64,000 nt of DNA from Cymbomonas tetramitiformis (taxonomy: Eukaryota; Chlorophyta; Pyramimonadophyceae; Pyramimonadales; Pyramimonadaceae). The DNA is taken from the NCBI GenBank assembly GCA_001247695.2, contig LGRX02015171.1, positions 1-64,000 of the forward strand, given 5' to 3'. Position numbers and translations under genes: made by a program. The stretch's first letter is position 1; every line of letters starts with the position of its first letter. Under the pieces are notes generated by a model, which made no database searches, had not been told where the DNA came from, and worked only from the letters and a program-made list of their open reading frames with translations. Positions 9,108 through 17,039 of the stretch are shown one piece after another.

Positions 9108-9431
9108 ATGAATATCTCCACATTGATCAACGCTGAACTGAGCATCCATGAACACGTTCAAAATTGTTACGATTATTGCTATGAAAATTTAGGATCAGTC
9201 TATTCTAATTACCGCGACGAAGAACTTGAGAGACAACTCTTTTTGCTACCATTGCTGTATCCCTCACACTTATATCTTGAAAAGGATATTGATCATGATA
9301 CAAGAGACGGTGACGTCAACATTGAAGTGAGAGAGTACGTTCACAAGTGTTTAAAAGACGCCAATGAAAGAATAATGCATAAATTGAATACATCCTCTAT
9401 GATTGTTGATTCTGACCTCGGGGAAGAATAA
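9108..9431 (+). CDS. PLV hypothetical protein, 107 aa
   Basis: Acidic 107-residue protein without recognised domain. The ATG is preceded by TATATATGTAAGA, the start context of other genes in this virus, which is the main support. Its 3' end overlaps the convergent ATPase gene by about 35 bp. Confidence 0.5.
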   Translation: MNISTLINAELSIHEHVQNCYDYCYENLGSVYSNYRDEELERQLFLLPLLYPSHLYLEKDIDHDTRDGDVNIEVREYVHKCLKDANERIMHKLNTSSMIVDSDLGEE

Positions 9432-10329
9432 ACTCATTGAAGTTTTTTCTGAACATACTCGGGTGACACTCCTTTTTGGCCAAATCGACAAAAAGAAAAT
9501 CGTATCTATCTTTTACCGCTTGATTATAGACATCATAAAACTCATCGGCGGAAACTTCTCCGCCAAGCTCTTGAGAAATCTGTTTGAGCTCATCTTGGTT
9601 CTTTGTTTTCATAAGTAGGAGGTGGGTCAGGTTTGATCTTATAGCTCGTTGTAGTCCCGCTCCATTTGAGGTGTATGCTTGGGTTGCGAACAACAGGGAG
9701 CAACCGATCGAGCCCATGTTTTTCGTTTTACCTTTATGTCGATGACTGATAACGAAACGTCCCAATCCAGATTTCGGTCTAAAAACTGGTGAGTCTAGAC
9801 AATCATCGAAAAATATTGCTACAGATGGTGGTCTATTGGTAACCTTGTATTTGTATTGTGGTGGTGCAATGTTATCGTTTTCATCGGCAAATTCCAAAAG
9901 TAAGTTGGCTGGTATTTCGTATACACTCATCTCGCTTTTGTGTAACATGTCCATGAGTCTTTTATAACGTTTTGTTTTTTCAACATACTCTTCGTATTCA
10001 AGAGCTTCCTCATCTAATATGTTTTCAATCTGAGGTATCACGTCTATTTCAGGTTCAAGCACGTCGCTCTCGTCTAAAGGAAGATCTTCAAAATAGTGTT
10101 TGTTATTCTCATACGTCGGCGAGACCAATATAATCCTCTCCAATGCATTGTTATATTGCATCAGTCGTAGTAAATGAGTAAGGGAAGTCGTTTTCGATCC
10201 TCCTCTTTTGGAATTTGCAAGTGTTACCGTAGGTAGTTGAATGAACTCGTCGGGAGTCTCGATCGGAAAAGCACTCCTTTTCGGAATCTTGATATCATAA
10301 TTTTTATCTTTGAGTCTTTGGAACTGCAT
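9397..10329 (-). CDS. PLV genome-packaging ATPase (FtsK/HerA, A32-like)
   Basis: 310-residue packaging ATPase. It has a P-loop variant ANSKRGGSKTTSL (residues 38-50), a Walker B with consecutive acids, VAIFFDDCLDS (170-180), then a conserved downstream stretch SIGCSLLFATQAYTSNG that carries the sensor Gln. It would drive DNA into the capsid at the portal vertex. Size and motif spacing match PLV/virophage ATPases. The start is placed at ATGCAG, immediately after TATTATAATAT. The stop of the gene upstream on the same strand lies 3 bp before the ATG, so the two are tightly coupled. Confidence 0.85.
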   Translation of the reverse strand: MQFQRLKDKNYDIKIPKRSAFPIETPDEFIQLPTVTLANSKRGGSKTTSLTHLLRLMQYNNALERIILVSPTYENNKHYFEDLPLDESDVLEPEIDVIPQIENILDEEALEYEEYVEKTKRYKRLMDMLHKSEMSVYEIPANLLLEFADENDNIAPPQYKYKVTNRPPSVAIFFDDCLDSPVFRPKSGLGRFVISHRHKGKTKNMGSIGCSLLFATQAYTSNGAGLQRAIRSNLTHLLLMKTKNQDELKQISQELGGEVSADEFYDVYNQAVKDRYDFLFVDLAKKECHPSMFRKNFNEFILPRGQNQQS

Positions 10330-10332
10330 ATA

Positions 10333-10690
10333 TTATAATGATAGAAATAGACTAGAGTAAGCCTTATCATAAGATGGGTGTAATTCAGCGTCTCGTTTTC
10401 GAGGTGGTGGTGATTGAGATGCAACTCGGCTTTGTTTTCGTCTAGTAGACTTCCTAACGATCACTTCAGGTTCTTCTTCAGATTCAGAGCTGTCCGATTC
10501 AACGATGACTACCTGCTTCTTAGGTTTCTTTTTAGGGGCTTTTGGTTTTTTGACAATGACATGTTCTACTTCCGGTTCCAATTTTGGTTGGGGTTCAGGT
10601 TCGATTTCAGGTTCCGGCTGAGGAGTAGATTTTGTGGTGGCTTTCTTTATCGTCTCTTGAGCTTCAGCAACTTTTTGAGTTTCCTTAAGG
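10333..10690 (-). pseudogene. PLV low-complexity acidic/basic protein, 5' truncated
   Basis: An open minus-strand frame of about 120 codons rich in Pro-Glu repeats, then Lys-rich (KKPKAPKKKPKK), then an acidic Ser tract (ESDSSESEEEPE) and a basic C-terminus. No ATG is available; the frame opens with a GTG near 10701, at the same place where the opposite-strand integrase begins abruptly. Most likely the N-terminal part has been deleted together with the integrase N-terminus. Function unknown; the composition resembles a nucleic-acid or virion-associated protein. Confidence 0.5.
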
Positions 10691-11466
10691 CTGAAGATCA
10701 CTCACGGCAAGGGAAGATCGAACGCTTTAACCGGACATTGAAGAGTAAACTCGAAAGAGTATTTGCATCCACAGGAAAGTCTAATTGGGTCGATTATCTC
10801 GATAATATTGTTGATAATTACAATGAAACAACTAATCAAGGGAATATCAATGATACTCCTCCCGATGACATGAATAAGAATCGTGTTATCAGAAGTGTCT
10901 TGTTGAAACGCAATGAGACGGCCAAACTATTACAAAAATTAGATATAAAGCCCGGCGATCGAGTTCGATTGCGTGTGACCAAGAAGGTTTTCGATAAAGA
11001 GAAGAGGCAATGGAGCACCGATGTGTACAAGATCAAAAGCAGAGATGGTTTATCGTTCATTATAGAAGATGGTAACGGTGATACCTTGAGTCGAAAATAC
11101 AAGCCTCGCGAGCTTCTTGAAGTGCAAGGACCTGTTTCAAAACCATCTAAAGAGACCCGCGGTACGAAGAGTGATAATGATAGTAAGCAAGCTGCAAAGT
11201 CCGAGCGTGCGTTGAAGAAAGAAGGTATTGAAGCGAACACCGAAGAAAGACAATCAAGAAATTATGATAATTATGAGGTTAATGTATTCATTAGTGATAA
11301 GAAATCGCCAAACTACCAAAAGACCCTCAAAGGATACCTTAAACTTAATCGTTCAAGAAAAAGCAAACGAAAGTATGAATTGATCTTCTATGATAAATCT
11401 GAAGAGAATGAATTTGTCGATATTCCCGATCCAGAAATTAAGCTACTGAAAAAAAGAAAAACATAG
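10684..11466 (+). pseudogene. rve-family (retroviral-like) integrase, N-terminus missing
   Basis: Only the C-terminal half of a Polinton/PLV-type integrase remains. It starts at the segment with the catalytic Glu (EDHSRQGKIERFNRTLKSKL), continues through the helix NWVDYLDNIVDNYNETTN typical of rve integrases, and then an SH3/chromodomain-like tail (KPGDRVRLRVTKKVF, WSTDVYKI). The zinc-binding domain and the first two Asp of the D,D-35-E triad are absent: upstream sequence belongs to the antisense gene. A longer ORF opening at 10414 is only antisense shadow fused to the remnant. It cannot be an active integrase in this copy. Confidence 0.75.
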
Positions 11467-11475
11467 GTAATATAT

Positions 11476-11649
11476 ATGAATAAAGTGTATTGTGGATTCA
11501 AAAATAAACCACCTGGTAAACGACCATTTGGAGCTCGCCGTGCTTGTAAAGAGAAGGGTCAACTGCGTCGTTTCGGTCGTATAGCAGTCGTTGCAGCAAA
11601 CAATCATGCACCTAATAATCATCATTCTGGAACTAGTAACAATCATTAA
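11476..11649 (+). CDS. Small Cys-containing PLV protein, 57 aa
   Basis: 57 residues, ATG directly after TAATATAT. The core YCGFKNKPPGKRPFGARRAC and the following KEKGQLRRFGRI match a short conserved pattern (CG.K..PPG.R.GT...C...GQ.R.YG) recurrent in PLVs and large DNA viruses, whose role is unknown. The C-terminus is His/Asn-rich. It is followed 22 bp later by the next gene on the same strand, within the late structural cluster. Confidence 0.6.
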   Translation: MNKVYCGFKNKPPGKRPFGARRACKEKGQLRRFGRIAVVAANNHAPNNHHSGTSNNH

Positions 11650-11670
11650 ATATTTTCTACATATATTTCA

Positions 11671-12258
11671 ATGAGAACAATTCTAACCGATGAAGTCGGA
11701 CGTAAGCATTGTTTGAAAATGATGGGAATGGCTAATGGATCGAGTGGTATCGATCTATTCAAAGGATATGGTAAACTTGCCAAAAACAATTATGTAATCA
11801 CAATGCCTTCACAGAATTCTGCTGTATTTTACAATAATTTACGTCATAATTTCATAAGAACTGAACCACTAATAAGAGATATTCAAGATTACAGTTCCAT
11901 AAATACAAATGCCTCTTCAGCCATGATGCCAATGACCCAGGATGAAATTAATAATCAAACTATCGCACAAATCGATAGCAGTAGTCAAGATCGTGATTTA
12001 GCTATAGATGAAGAATTAAATGAAATAGACAAAGAAATGCCTTCACCAGAAATGCCTTCACCCAGTGTAATACAACGTACACAATTTTTTTCCAGGCGAT
12101 CGGAAAGTGAAAGACTTCAACGAGATGCTCAATCCTTCATGGACAGAGGTCCTGGTATAGGCTCGGCGGAGAATGCAGCTTCGAGTTCAGGGCAAGGAAG
12201 AATAGATCGAAGCCAAAGAACTACACGAAATGAATCTGCCGAGAGATTAAATCTGTAA
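11671..12258 (+). CDS. PLV hypothetical protein, 195 aa
   Basis: 195 residues with an ordered first half (YVITMPSQNSAVFYNNLRHN) and a disordered Ser/Glu/Arg-rich second half with a short repeat (EMPSPEMPSP). ATG after ACATATATTTCA, the virus start context. It lies between the small Cys protein and the lipase and ends 5 bp before the latter, so is likely co-expressed with virion genes. A minor virion role is a guess from context only. Confidence 0.5.
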   Translation: MRTILTDEVGRKHCLKMMGMANGSSGIDLFKGYGKLAKNNYVITMPSQNSAVFYNNLRHNFIRTEPLIRDIQDYSSINTNASSAMMPMTQDEINNQTIAQIDSSSQDRDLAIDEELNEIDKEMPSPEMPSPSVIQRTQFFSRRSESERLQRDAQSFMDRGPGIGSAENAASSSGQGRIDRSQRTTRNESAERLNL

Positions 12259-12263
12259 TATTA

Positions 12264-13493
12264 ATGAATGTACCTTGTAATCAAAGCTATCAATCCAATA
12301 TCTATTGTAAACTGATAGATGGATCTTTTAAAACAATAAGTAACTTTTTCAAAACAAATAACAACGACTTGTCTACATCATCTCAAAAATCCTTTGAACC
12401 TGAACAACGGCAACAATATATTACAAATTCATCTTTACCGATGATGAATGCACTATTTCGTGAGAGTGTCAAATTACAACCATCTGAAATTCAGCAACGA
12501 TTTACACCAGAGCTTAGAGAGAAAGCCATTCATGTTCAAACATCTGCATACTTAGGTTCAAGAGAGTATCAACCTGACTTATATTATCCAGGTTCGTTTG
12601 AAGACCAAACGATATCCAATGCACAACGGTTTGTCAATAATGAAGTTCGAGATAATAACTTTGCATTAGATCGAAACCTATCAAATATTGATGCCGCTGT
12701 CCTTGTCAATGCCGACAAGAATAAAATCCATATTAGTTATCATGGTGCTTCAAGTAATCCCATGTATAGAGATGAAGATGTCAACGATATAAAGTCAGTA
12801 CTTCGAGGACAAGAATCAAATCGACCATCTTTTATACGTGCTGAGAATGTTTATAATAGAGTAAGAGAAAAATATCCCAAACACAGCATTGAACCAATGG
12901 GTTACTCATTAGGCGGTGCGAAAGCCGTACATGTTGCCGATAAGTATAAATTGAAGAGCACCACATTTAATCCCTTTTTATCTCCGTTGTCCCATCGTAT
13001 CGGTGGCGGACGCCATGATATACATCGGACCGTGACTGACTCTACAACGGCCGGTGCTCTATATAAACCTGCAAATTCAGAAAGAAACATATTTCATTAT
13101 TTTCCAGAAAACATTAAATCAACGTTATCATCATATGTGCCAGATCAACATAGCTTAGCACAATTCTTTCAGTATCCAACTAAGAATAAAGTAAACAAAT
13201 TGAATCTTATAAAATCTATAGGAAATGTATTGAGCACTAGTTTAGACGTCGTTCAAGGTGTTTTGGCCGCCGATCATGGTCTTCGTATGGCAAGACGAAA
13301 CACAGAACCGTTAACATTTTCAAACGCGGTCAGTGAAGATCTAAATGCATATGGCATTTTTGGAATAAACATAGACCCAGATTATCAATTGACATATGAC
13401 ACAGCTCCACCTGAAGCCCGATTTCTCGCCGATGCTACCAGTGGTAGAGATTCCGATAGGATGACAAGCTTCGAACGACAATCGCTTGTTTAA
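12264..13493 (+). CDS. PLV lipase (class 3-like alpha/beta hydrolase)
   Basis: 409 residues. The nucleophile elbow GYSLGGAKAVHVADKY (Ser at about 215) and the preceding strand IHISYHGASS, where the oxyanion-hole residue lies, match class 3 lipases; candidate acid and His residues follow (FNPFLSPLSHR, GGRHDIHR). Lipases of this type occur in several PLVs and may act on membranes during entry or exit; this is inferred. The N-terminal 90 residues and C-terminal 100 residues are extra to the hydrolase core. It ends 4 bp before palindromic element G. Confidence 0.7.
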   Translation: MNVPCNQSYQSNIYCKLIDGSFKTISNFFKTNNNDLSTSSQKSFEPEQRQQYITNSSLPMMNALFRESVKLQPSEIQQRFTPELREKAIHVQTSAYLGSREYQPDLYYPGSFEDQTISNAQRFVNNEVRDNNFALDRNLSNIDAAVLVNADKNKIHISYHGASSNPMYRDEDVNDIKSVLRGQESNRPSFIRAENVYNRVREKYPKHSIEPMGYSLGGAKAVHVADKYKLKSTTFNPFLSPLSHRIGGGRHDIHRTVTDSTTAGALYKPANSERNIFHYFPENIKSTLSSYVPDQHSLAQFFQYPTKNKVNKLNLIKSIGNVLSTSLDVVQGVLAADHGLRMARRNTEPLTFSNAVSEDLNAYGIFGINIDPDYQLTYDTAPPEARFLADATSGRDSDRMTSFERQSLV

Positions 13494-13497
13494 TGAT

Positions 13498-13552
13498 TTG
13501 TCATAAAGTGAGATTTTAATTTACTATATACATCAATCTCTAATTATGACAA
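13498..13552. repeat. PLV palindromic element, copy G
   Basis: Begins TTGTCATAAAGTGAGA and ends TCTCTAATTATGACAA: 14 of 16 arm positions pair. Core TACTATATACATCAA. Same orientation as copy E. Confidence 0.8.
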
Positions 13553-13580
13553 ACTTTGAAATTAATATCTATATATTACA

Positions 13581-13820
13581 ATGGATCGCGAAGAGTATAT
13601 AAGGTTAGCAACATTACAATACCCAGACCTATCAAAAGCTCATATAGAATTGATTGTGGATGATTATATAAAACGTCCTGAATTCTATGATGATCTTTGC
13701 AATGGAAACATTGAAGACCCGATAGCAATAGATCGGGACACCGTTGATTCTATAAAAGATAATTGTTATATTAATATAGATGAGTGTGATCAGTACTCGA
13801 ACATTGTTTCTGTCGAGTGA
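13581..13820 (+). CDS. PLV hypothetical acidic protein, 79 aa
   Basis: 79 residues, ATG after TATATATTACA. Strongly acidic (DREEYIRLATLQYPDLSKAH at the N-terminus). Its end overlaps the penton-like gene by 41 bp in another frame. No domain recognised. Confidence 0.5.
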   Translation: MDREEYIRLATLQYPDLSKAHIELIVDDYIKRPEFYDDLCNGNIEDPIAIDRDTVDSIKDNCYINIDECDQYSNIVSVE

Positions 13821-14793
13821 GGACAATTCTAATGGCGATAGCCGTGTGCTTCAAATGAACATTCCTACACAGTTGACAAATTACCGAGCACAATCAAAAC
13901 TGAAATTGACACTTAATACCTTTTCTTGTGCGAAAACATGGTATTCTATAAACGAAACAAATGGCATCTTCTATGTCGGTGACACGGTAACAAATAAATT
14001 AGAAGAAATCGTAATTACTTTTGCCAATTATACAAGCTTAGATCAATTGAAAACTATATTGGCAACTAACATCGAGACTGCAATAAAAAAGCTTGATCCT
14101 GCCTATGGCGGTACCGTAAACGTTGAATATAATGATAACGGTAATGGTGTTGATTACAAAAACAAATTTCAAATATCATTAAATCCAGGAATACCAAACA
14201 TAAAGTTTGTTTGTTTTAGTGTTAGCGGTGATTTTCAAGCAGTCCCGGGAAGTCCTTTGGACAATGCATTGGCTGAATCAGTTTCAACAGCTGGCAAGTA
14301 CAATGACTCAGATCAAGTTTTAGGCGGTCGAGTAAATAGAAGTACGGCTGGCTTGTTAACAGTGTCTCAGCTTATAGACATGTTTGACATCGTCACGGCA
14401 AACACAGTGTTTAGCTCTGTATATCCATGCAATATACAAACAAATGATGCTTTGTACCTACGGGTAACGTCATTACCAACGCACAACATTGAGTCAACTA
14501 ATTTGTCGACATTTACCAACAGCAATGAACTTATTAGCTCTGATATTTGGGCCAAAATATTACTTCCAAGCGATCTGACTACTGACTTTATAAGATATAT
14601 CGATCCAAACGACAACTTCGTTATCGAAGTTTCAGGGTCACAATTCAGTACACTTAGGGTAACATTGACTGATGCAAAAGCAAGATTGATCCCATTGGTT
14701 AATCCAACACAGGCCTCCGACGATTCTGTTAATTTTTCTATAAGCATCAAGGTCGAAGAATTAGCACCTATTGGTCTTTCCGATATTTTATAA
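13780..14793 (+). CDS. PLV minor capsid (penton-like) protein
   Basis: 337 residues, beta-rich, without TM segments. The opening STRTLFLSSEDNSNGDSRVL and the hydrophobic beta-strand pattern resemble PLV/virophage minor capsid (penton) proteins, which form a single jelly roll at capsid vertices. Position immediately upstream of the major capsid gene is the usual PLV order. The ATG at 13780 lies inside the preceding small ORF, giving a 41-bp overlap; a later in-frame start is possible. Assignment rests on size, context and pattern, not on a catalytic motif. Confidence 0.6.
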   Translation: MSVISTRTLFLSSEDNSNGDSRVLQMNIPTQLTNYRAQSKLKLTLNTFSCAKTWYSINETNGIFYVGDTVTNKLEEIVITFANYTSLDQLKTILATNIETAIKKLDPAYGGTVNVEYNDNGNGVDYKNKFQISLNPGIPNIKFVCFSVSGDFQAVPGSPLDNALAESVSTAGKYNDSDQVLGGRVNRSTAGLLTVSQLIDMFDIVTANTVFSSVYPCNIQTNDALYLRVTSLPTHNIESTNLSTFTNSNELISSDIWAKILLPSDLTTDFIRYIDPNDNFVIEVSGSQFSTLRVTLTDAKARLIPLVNPTQASDDSVNFSISIKVEELAPIGLSDIL

Positions 14794-14810
14794 TCTATAC
14801 TATATACAAA

Positions 14811-16017
14811 ATGAGTTTACCAATGAGCTTAGCATACGGACTTTCCAAAATGAACTCGTATTCAACCAATTACTTCAGATTGGAAACAACAAACTTAACT
14901 GAGGCTTCACGATATTCAACTATAACTTTGAATTTACCCGTAAATTCCATCGTTAATATGAAGAGTTTATCTATGCATTGTTTGGGTTCGTGTACAACAC
15001 CGATACCTTTTAGAAATGATGAAGATAAGGACGATGAATTAATTTTGACGCTTCCAAACGGCTTGGAGAAGTTAATTATGAGACAAGAGATCTTCAGCGG
15101 AGGCCAGCAATTGACCACTGGGTTCCAAGGTTATAACACGGTAAGTTGTGTACTTGATACAATCAAAACCACTCTTAACAAAGAAATGACTTATCAAAGA
15201 GTTCTGAAAAATCAAGAAATCAATACAACTGCAAACTTTTATAGCACTCCGCGGCCCTATATTTTAAATCAATGGTTATCGTTTTTAGGGGAAGCCGAAC
15301 CTTCATACGTAGATCTTTCACTTTTGCCAATTTGCCAACTAAGATTATACATGGCGGGTCCCGAGGTCCTGGGAGCATATATGAAGAGTAAAGGACCAGG
15401 AGAACCTCTAGATAAAAAAAGCTCAAGAAGTTTTAGTTTCTCAAGGTAATTTCAAATTGGAAAAGCTTTACTTTACCATTGAGACAATCACATTCAGTTC
15501 CGGCGTGTACGATGCTGCCGTTGAAAGCAAATTACGAGATGGATTCTTGGAGATTCCTTACCTCAATTACTTTACATTTTTTGAAGGTGCTACCAGTATG
15601 AATAAAAGTACGCGATTCTCTTTGAGTTCACAATCTATCAATAACATATATGCTGTACAAAGGCCTGGTGACTACCGCGACAAGCCGTTAGGTCTTATCA
15701 AATTGGAGAACACTTGTGGGACAACTTATATACCATCATATTTCCGATTCTCAGCCGGTGGTCTAGGATCGTTTCAATTTAATATTAACAACTTGTTCGT
15801 TCCTAACTATCGTGTAGAACCATTGGCCGGCTTCAATCTCCTTACTATCGGCAAGGCCGATAATTATGGAACGCTTAGTGGTTGTAAAATTAATTCATAT
15901 GAGGACTGGCTCAATAATCAATTTATTCCAATGGTACGTTTAAATTTACCTTCAGAAATGGGCGTAAGAAATTTAACTGGGCTTGATGTCTTCCTTTGGT
16001 CAAGATCTGATATGTAA
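14811..16017 (+). CDS. PLV major capsid protein, one frameshift
   Basis: Two adjacent ORFs (14811-15449 and 15457-16017) encode one MCP of about 400 residues, smaller than typical PLV MCPs. ATG after CTATATACAAA. The N half has TEASRYSTITLNLPVNS and a beta-rich first barrel; the C half has TIETITFSSGVYDAAVESKL, YLNYFTFFEGATS and a final strand LTGLDVFLWSR, typical of the PLV double-jelly-roll MCP. The frame breaks in the A7 run at 15414-15420: removing one A restores an uninterrupted reading into the second ORF. Either a sequencing/assembly error or decay. Confidence 0.75.
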
Positions 16018-16738
16018 GAATTTAACATGCAATACGATAAACAACAACCCGCCGGACGGTGGATCGAGTAAATGGACAGATATTGGAAATGATAATATTG
16101 AAAGAACTAATGGAAATGTTTATGTTCGAAATGATATATATTTTGAAAACGCTCAAGGATTAATAGGCGATTCTTCCGTGAACGTAAACATATTATTAAA
16201 TTCAAAAGGGAACGGTCAAGCATACGTTCAATTGAATGCCGGAGACGCTACTGTCGATCCAAACGACGTTATTGTCAATGGCAATACTTTGCAAGTAAAC
16301 ACTACTTCAGGTATGTCTACAACGACGTTGCAATTGACAAGTAAATTAGATTATTCAAAATGTAACAAAGGATTGATACAACCCGGCCAAGGCATGAGAA
16401 TATTGAAATTTGACACATCATTTATTAATTACTTTGACTTTACATTAACTAATGCCGACCCAAATATAGATAACATCGACTTACCGGAAGAGGGGTTAAA
16501 GCAAAAGAATGTGACTGACCGTAATTTCTCGGCAAACCATGCAGGCATCGAAGGGCCCGCTCCACAAACTCTATTGGCATTGTGGCATCACCGACTGGGA
16601 CGTTCAGCTCCAAGACTGGACGGAGGACGGCCTGGTGAAGCAGTTGGAACAGCACGATCCCAGGACTTTCAGGCTTCTAAAAGCAATGAAGCAGGTCTAC
16701 GAGAGGCTGTCGAAGGGGGACCGGGCCAATGTGAATGA
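15986..16738 (+). CDS. Fibre-like PLV protein, 3' end fused to host sequence
   Basis: Starts inside the end of the MCP gene (ATG 15986, 32-bp overlap). The first 170 codons are beta-rich and Asn/Thr-rich (ICKNLTCNTINNNPPDGGSS near the start), like short virion fibre or attachment proteins that often follow the MCP gene. Near 16,490-16,530 the sequence switches to GC-rich host DNA and the frame simply reads on out of frame with the host gene to a stop at 16738, so the viral C-terminus is missing. The function is inferred from position and composition. Confidence 0.45.
   Translation: MSSFGQDLICKNLTCNTINNNPPDGGSSKWTDIGNDNIERTNGNVYVRNDIYFENAQGLIGDSSVNVNILLNSKGNGQAYVQLNAGDATVDPNDVIVNGNTLQVNTTSGMSTTTLQLTSKLDYSKCNKGLIQPGQGMRILKFDTSFINYFDFTLTNADPNIDNIDLPEEGLKQKNVTDRNFSANHAGIEGPAPQTLLALWHHRLGRSAPRLDGGRPGEAVGTARSQDFQASKSNEAGLREAVEGGPGQCE
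16490..16540. other. PLV/host junction
   Basis: Composition changes abruptly from AT-rich viral coding sequence (left) to GC-rich host coding sequence (right) within an ORF. No inverted repeat or target duplication is visible on either side, so the join looks like a truncation or recombination rather than a clean integration end. Confidence 0.6.
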
Positions 16739-17015
16739 CTGGCAGCTTTTCGGGGGAGAGGTTAAAAGTGGCAAATGGTTCCCGGTCTGGAGCTATTTGG
16801 CATCGGCTCAGCAGATGCAGATTAAGGCGGAGGTGTTGCAAACGAATCACATCTCCTACGCCAACGACTATGCAACGCATTGGTCGATCGCTACAGTGCG
16901 TCAGGATACTTGGGACCAGATTGTTAAAATCATGCATGCGTACTGCGAGAGTATTCTGAAGGGGCAGACTAAGACCCCCACCAAGGGGTCCTCGGGTAAG
17001 AAACGCAAGATCTGA
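16539..17015 (+). CDS. Host hypothetical protein, probably 5' truncated
   Basis: 158 residues, starting right at the PLV junction and ending in a basic nuclear-localisation-like tail (GSSGKKRKI). Contains WHCGITDWDVQLQDW and a helical second half. No domain recognised. It stops 24 bp before the next ORF on the same strand, which also has basic NLS-like stretches, so the two may be parts of one transposon-like or host unit. The true start may have been upstream and lost at the junction. Confidence 0.45.
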   Translation: MQASKGPLHKLYWHCGITDWDVQLQDWTEDGLVKQLEQHDPRTFRLLKAMKQVYERLSKGDRANVNDWQLFGGEVKSGKWFPVWSYLASAQQMQIKAEVLQTNHISYANDYATHWSIATVRQDTWDQIVKIMHAYCESILKGQTKTPTKGSSGKKRKI

Positions 17016-17039
17016 GCTCCGGACAGTGAGATCGTTGAC

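Larger units (their letters stand above)
4175..16520. mobile_element. Endogenous Polinton-like virus (PLV), truncated
   Basis: This AT-rich block is bounded on the right by an abrupt switch to GC-richer host coding sequence near 16.5 kb. It contains the PLV hallmark set: prim-pol/helicase, FtsK/HerA-type packaging ATPase, rve integrase remnant, penton-like protein and double-jelly-roll-type MCP, plus a cytosine methyltransferase and a lipase. Palindromic 55-bp elements occur only inside this block, the leftmost at 4175, which I use as an approximate left limit. I could not find terminal inverted repeats or a target duplication, and the right end cuts an ORF, so the copy is incomplete or misassembled. 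Several genes carry single-base frameshifts. Confidence 0.8.

Noticed and set aside
10414..10683. N-terminal extension of the integrase ORF
   Set aside because: This part is antisense of the low-complexity gene (Phe/Arg-rich mirror of Glu/Lys repeats).
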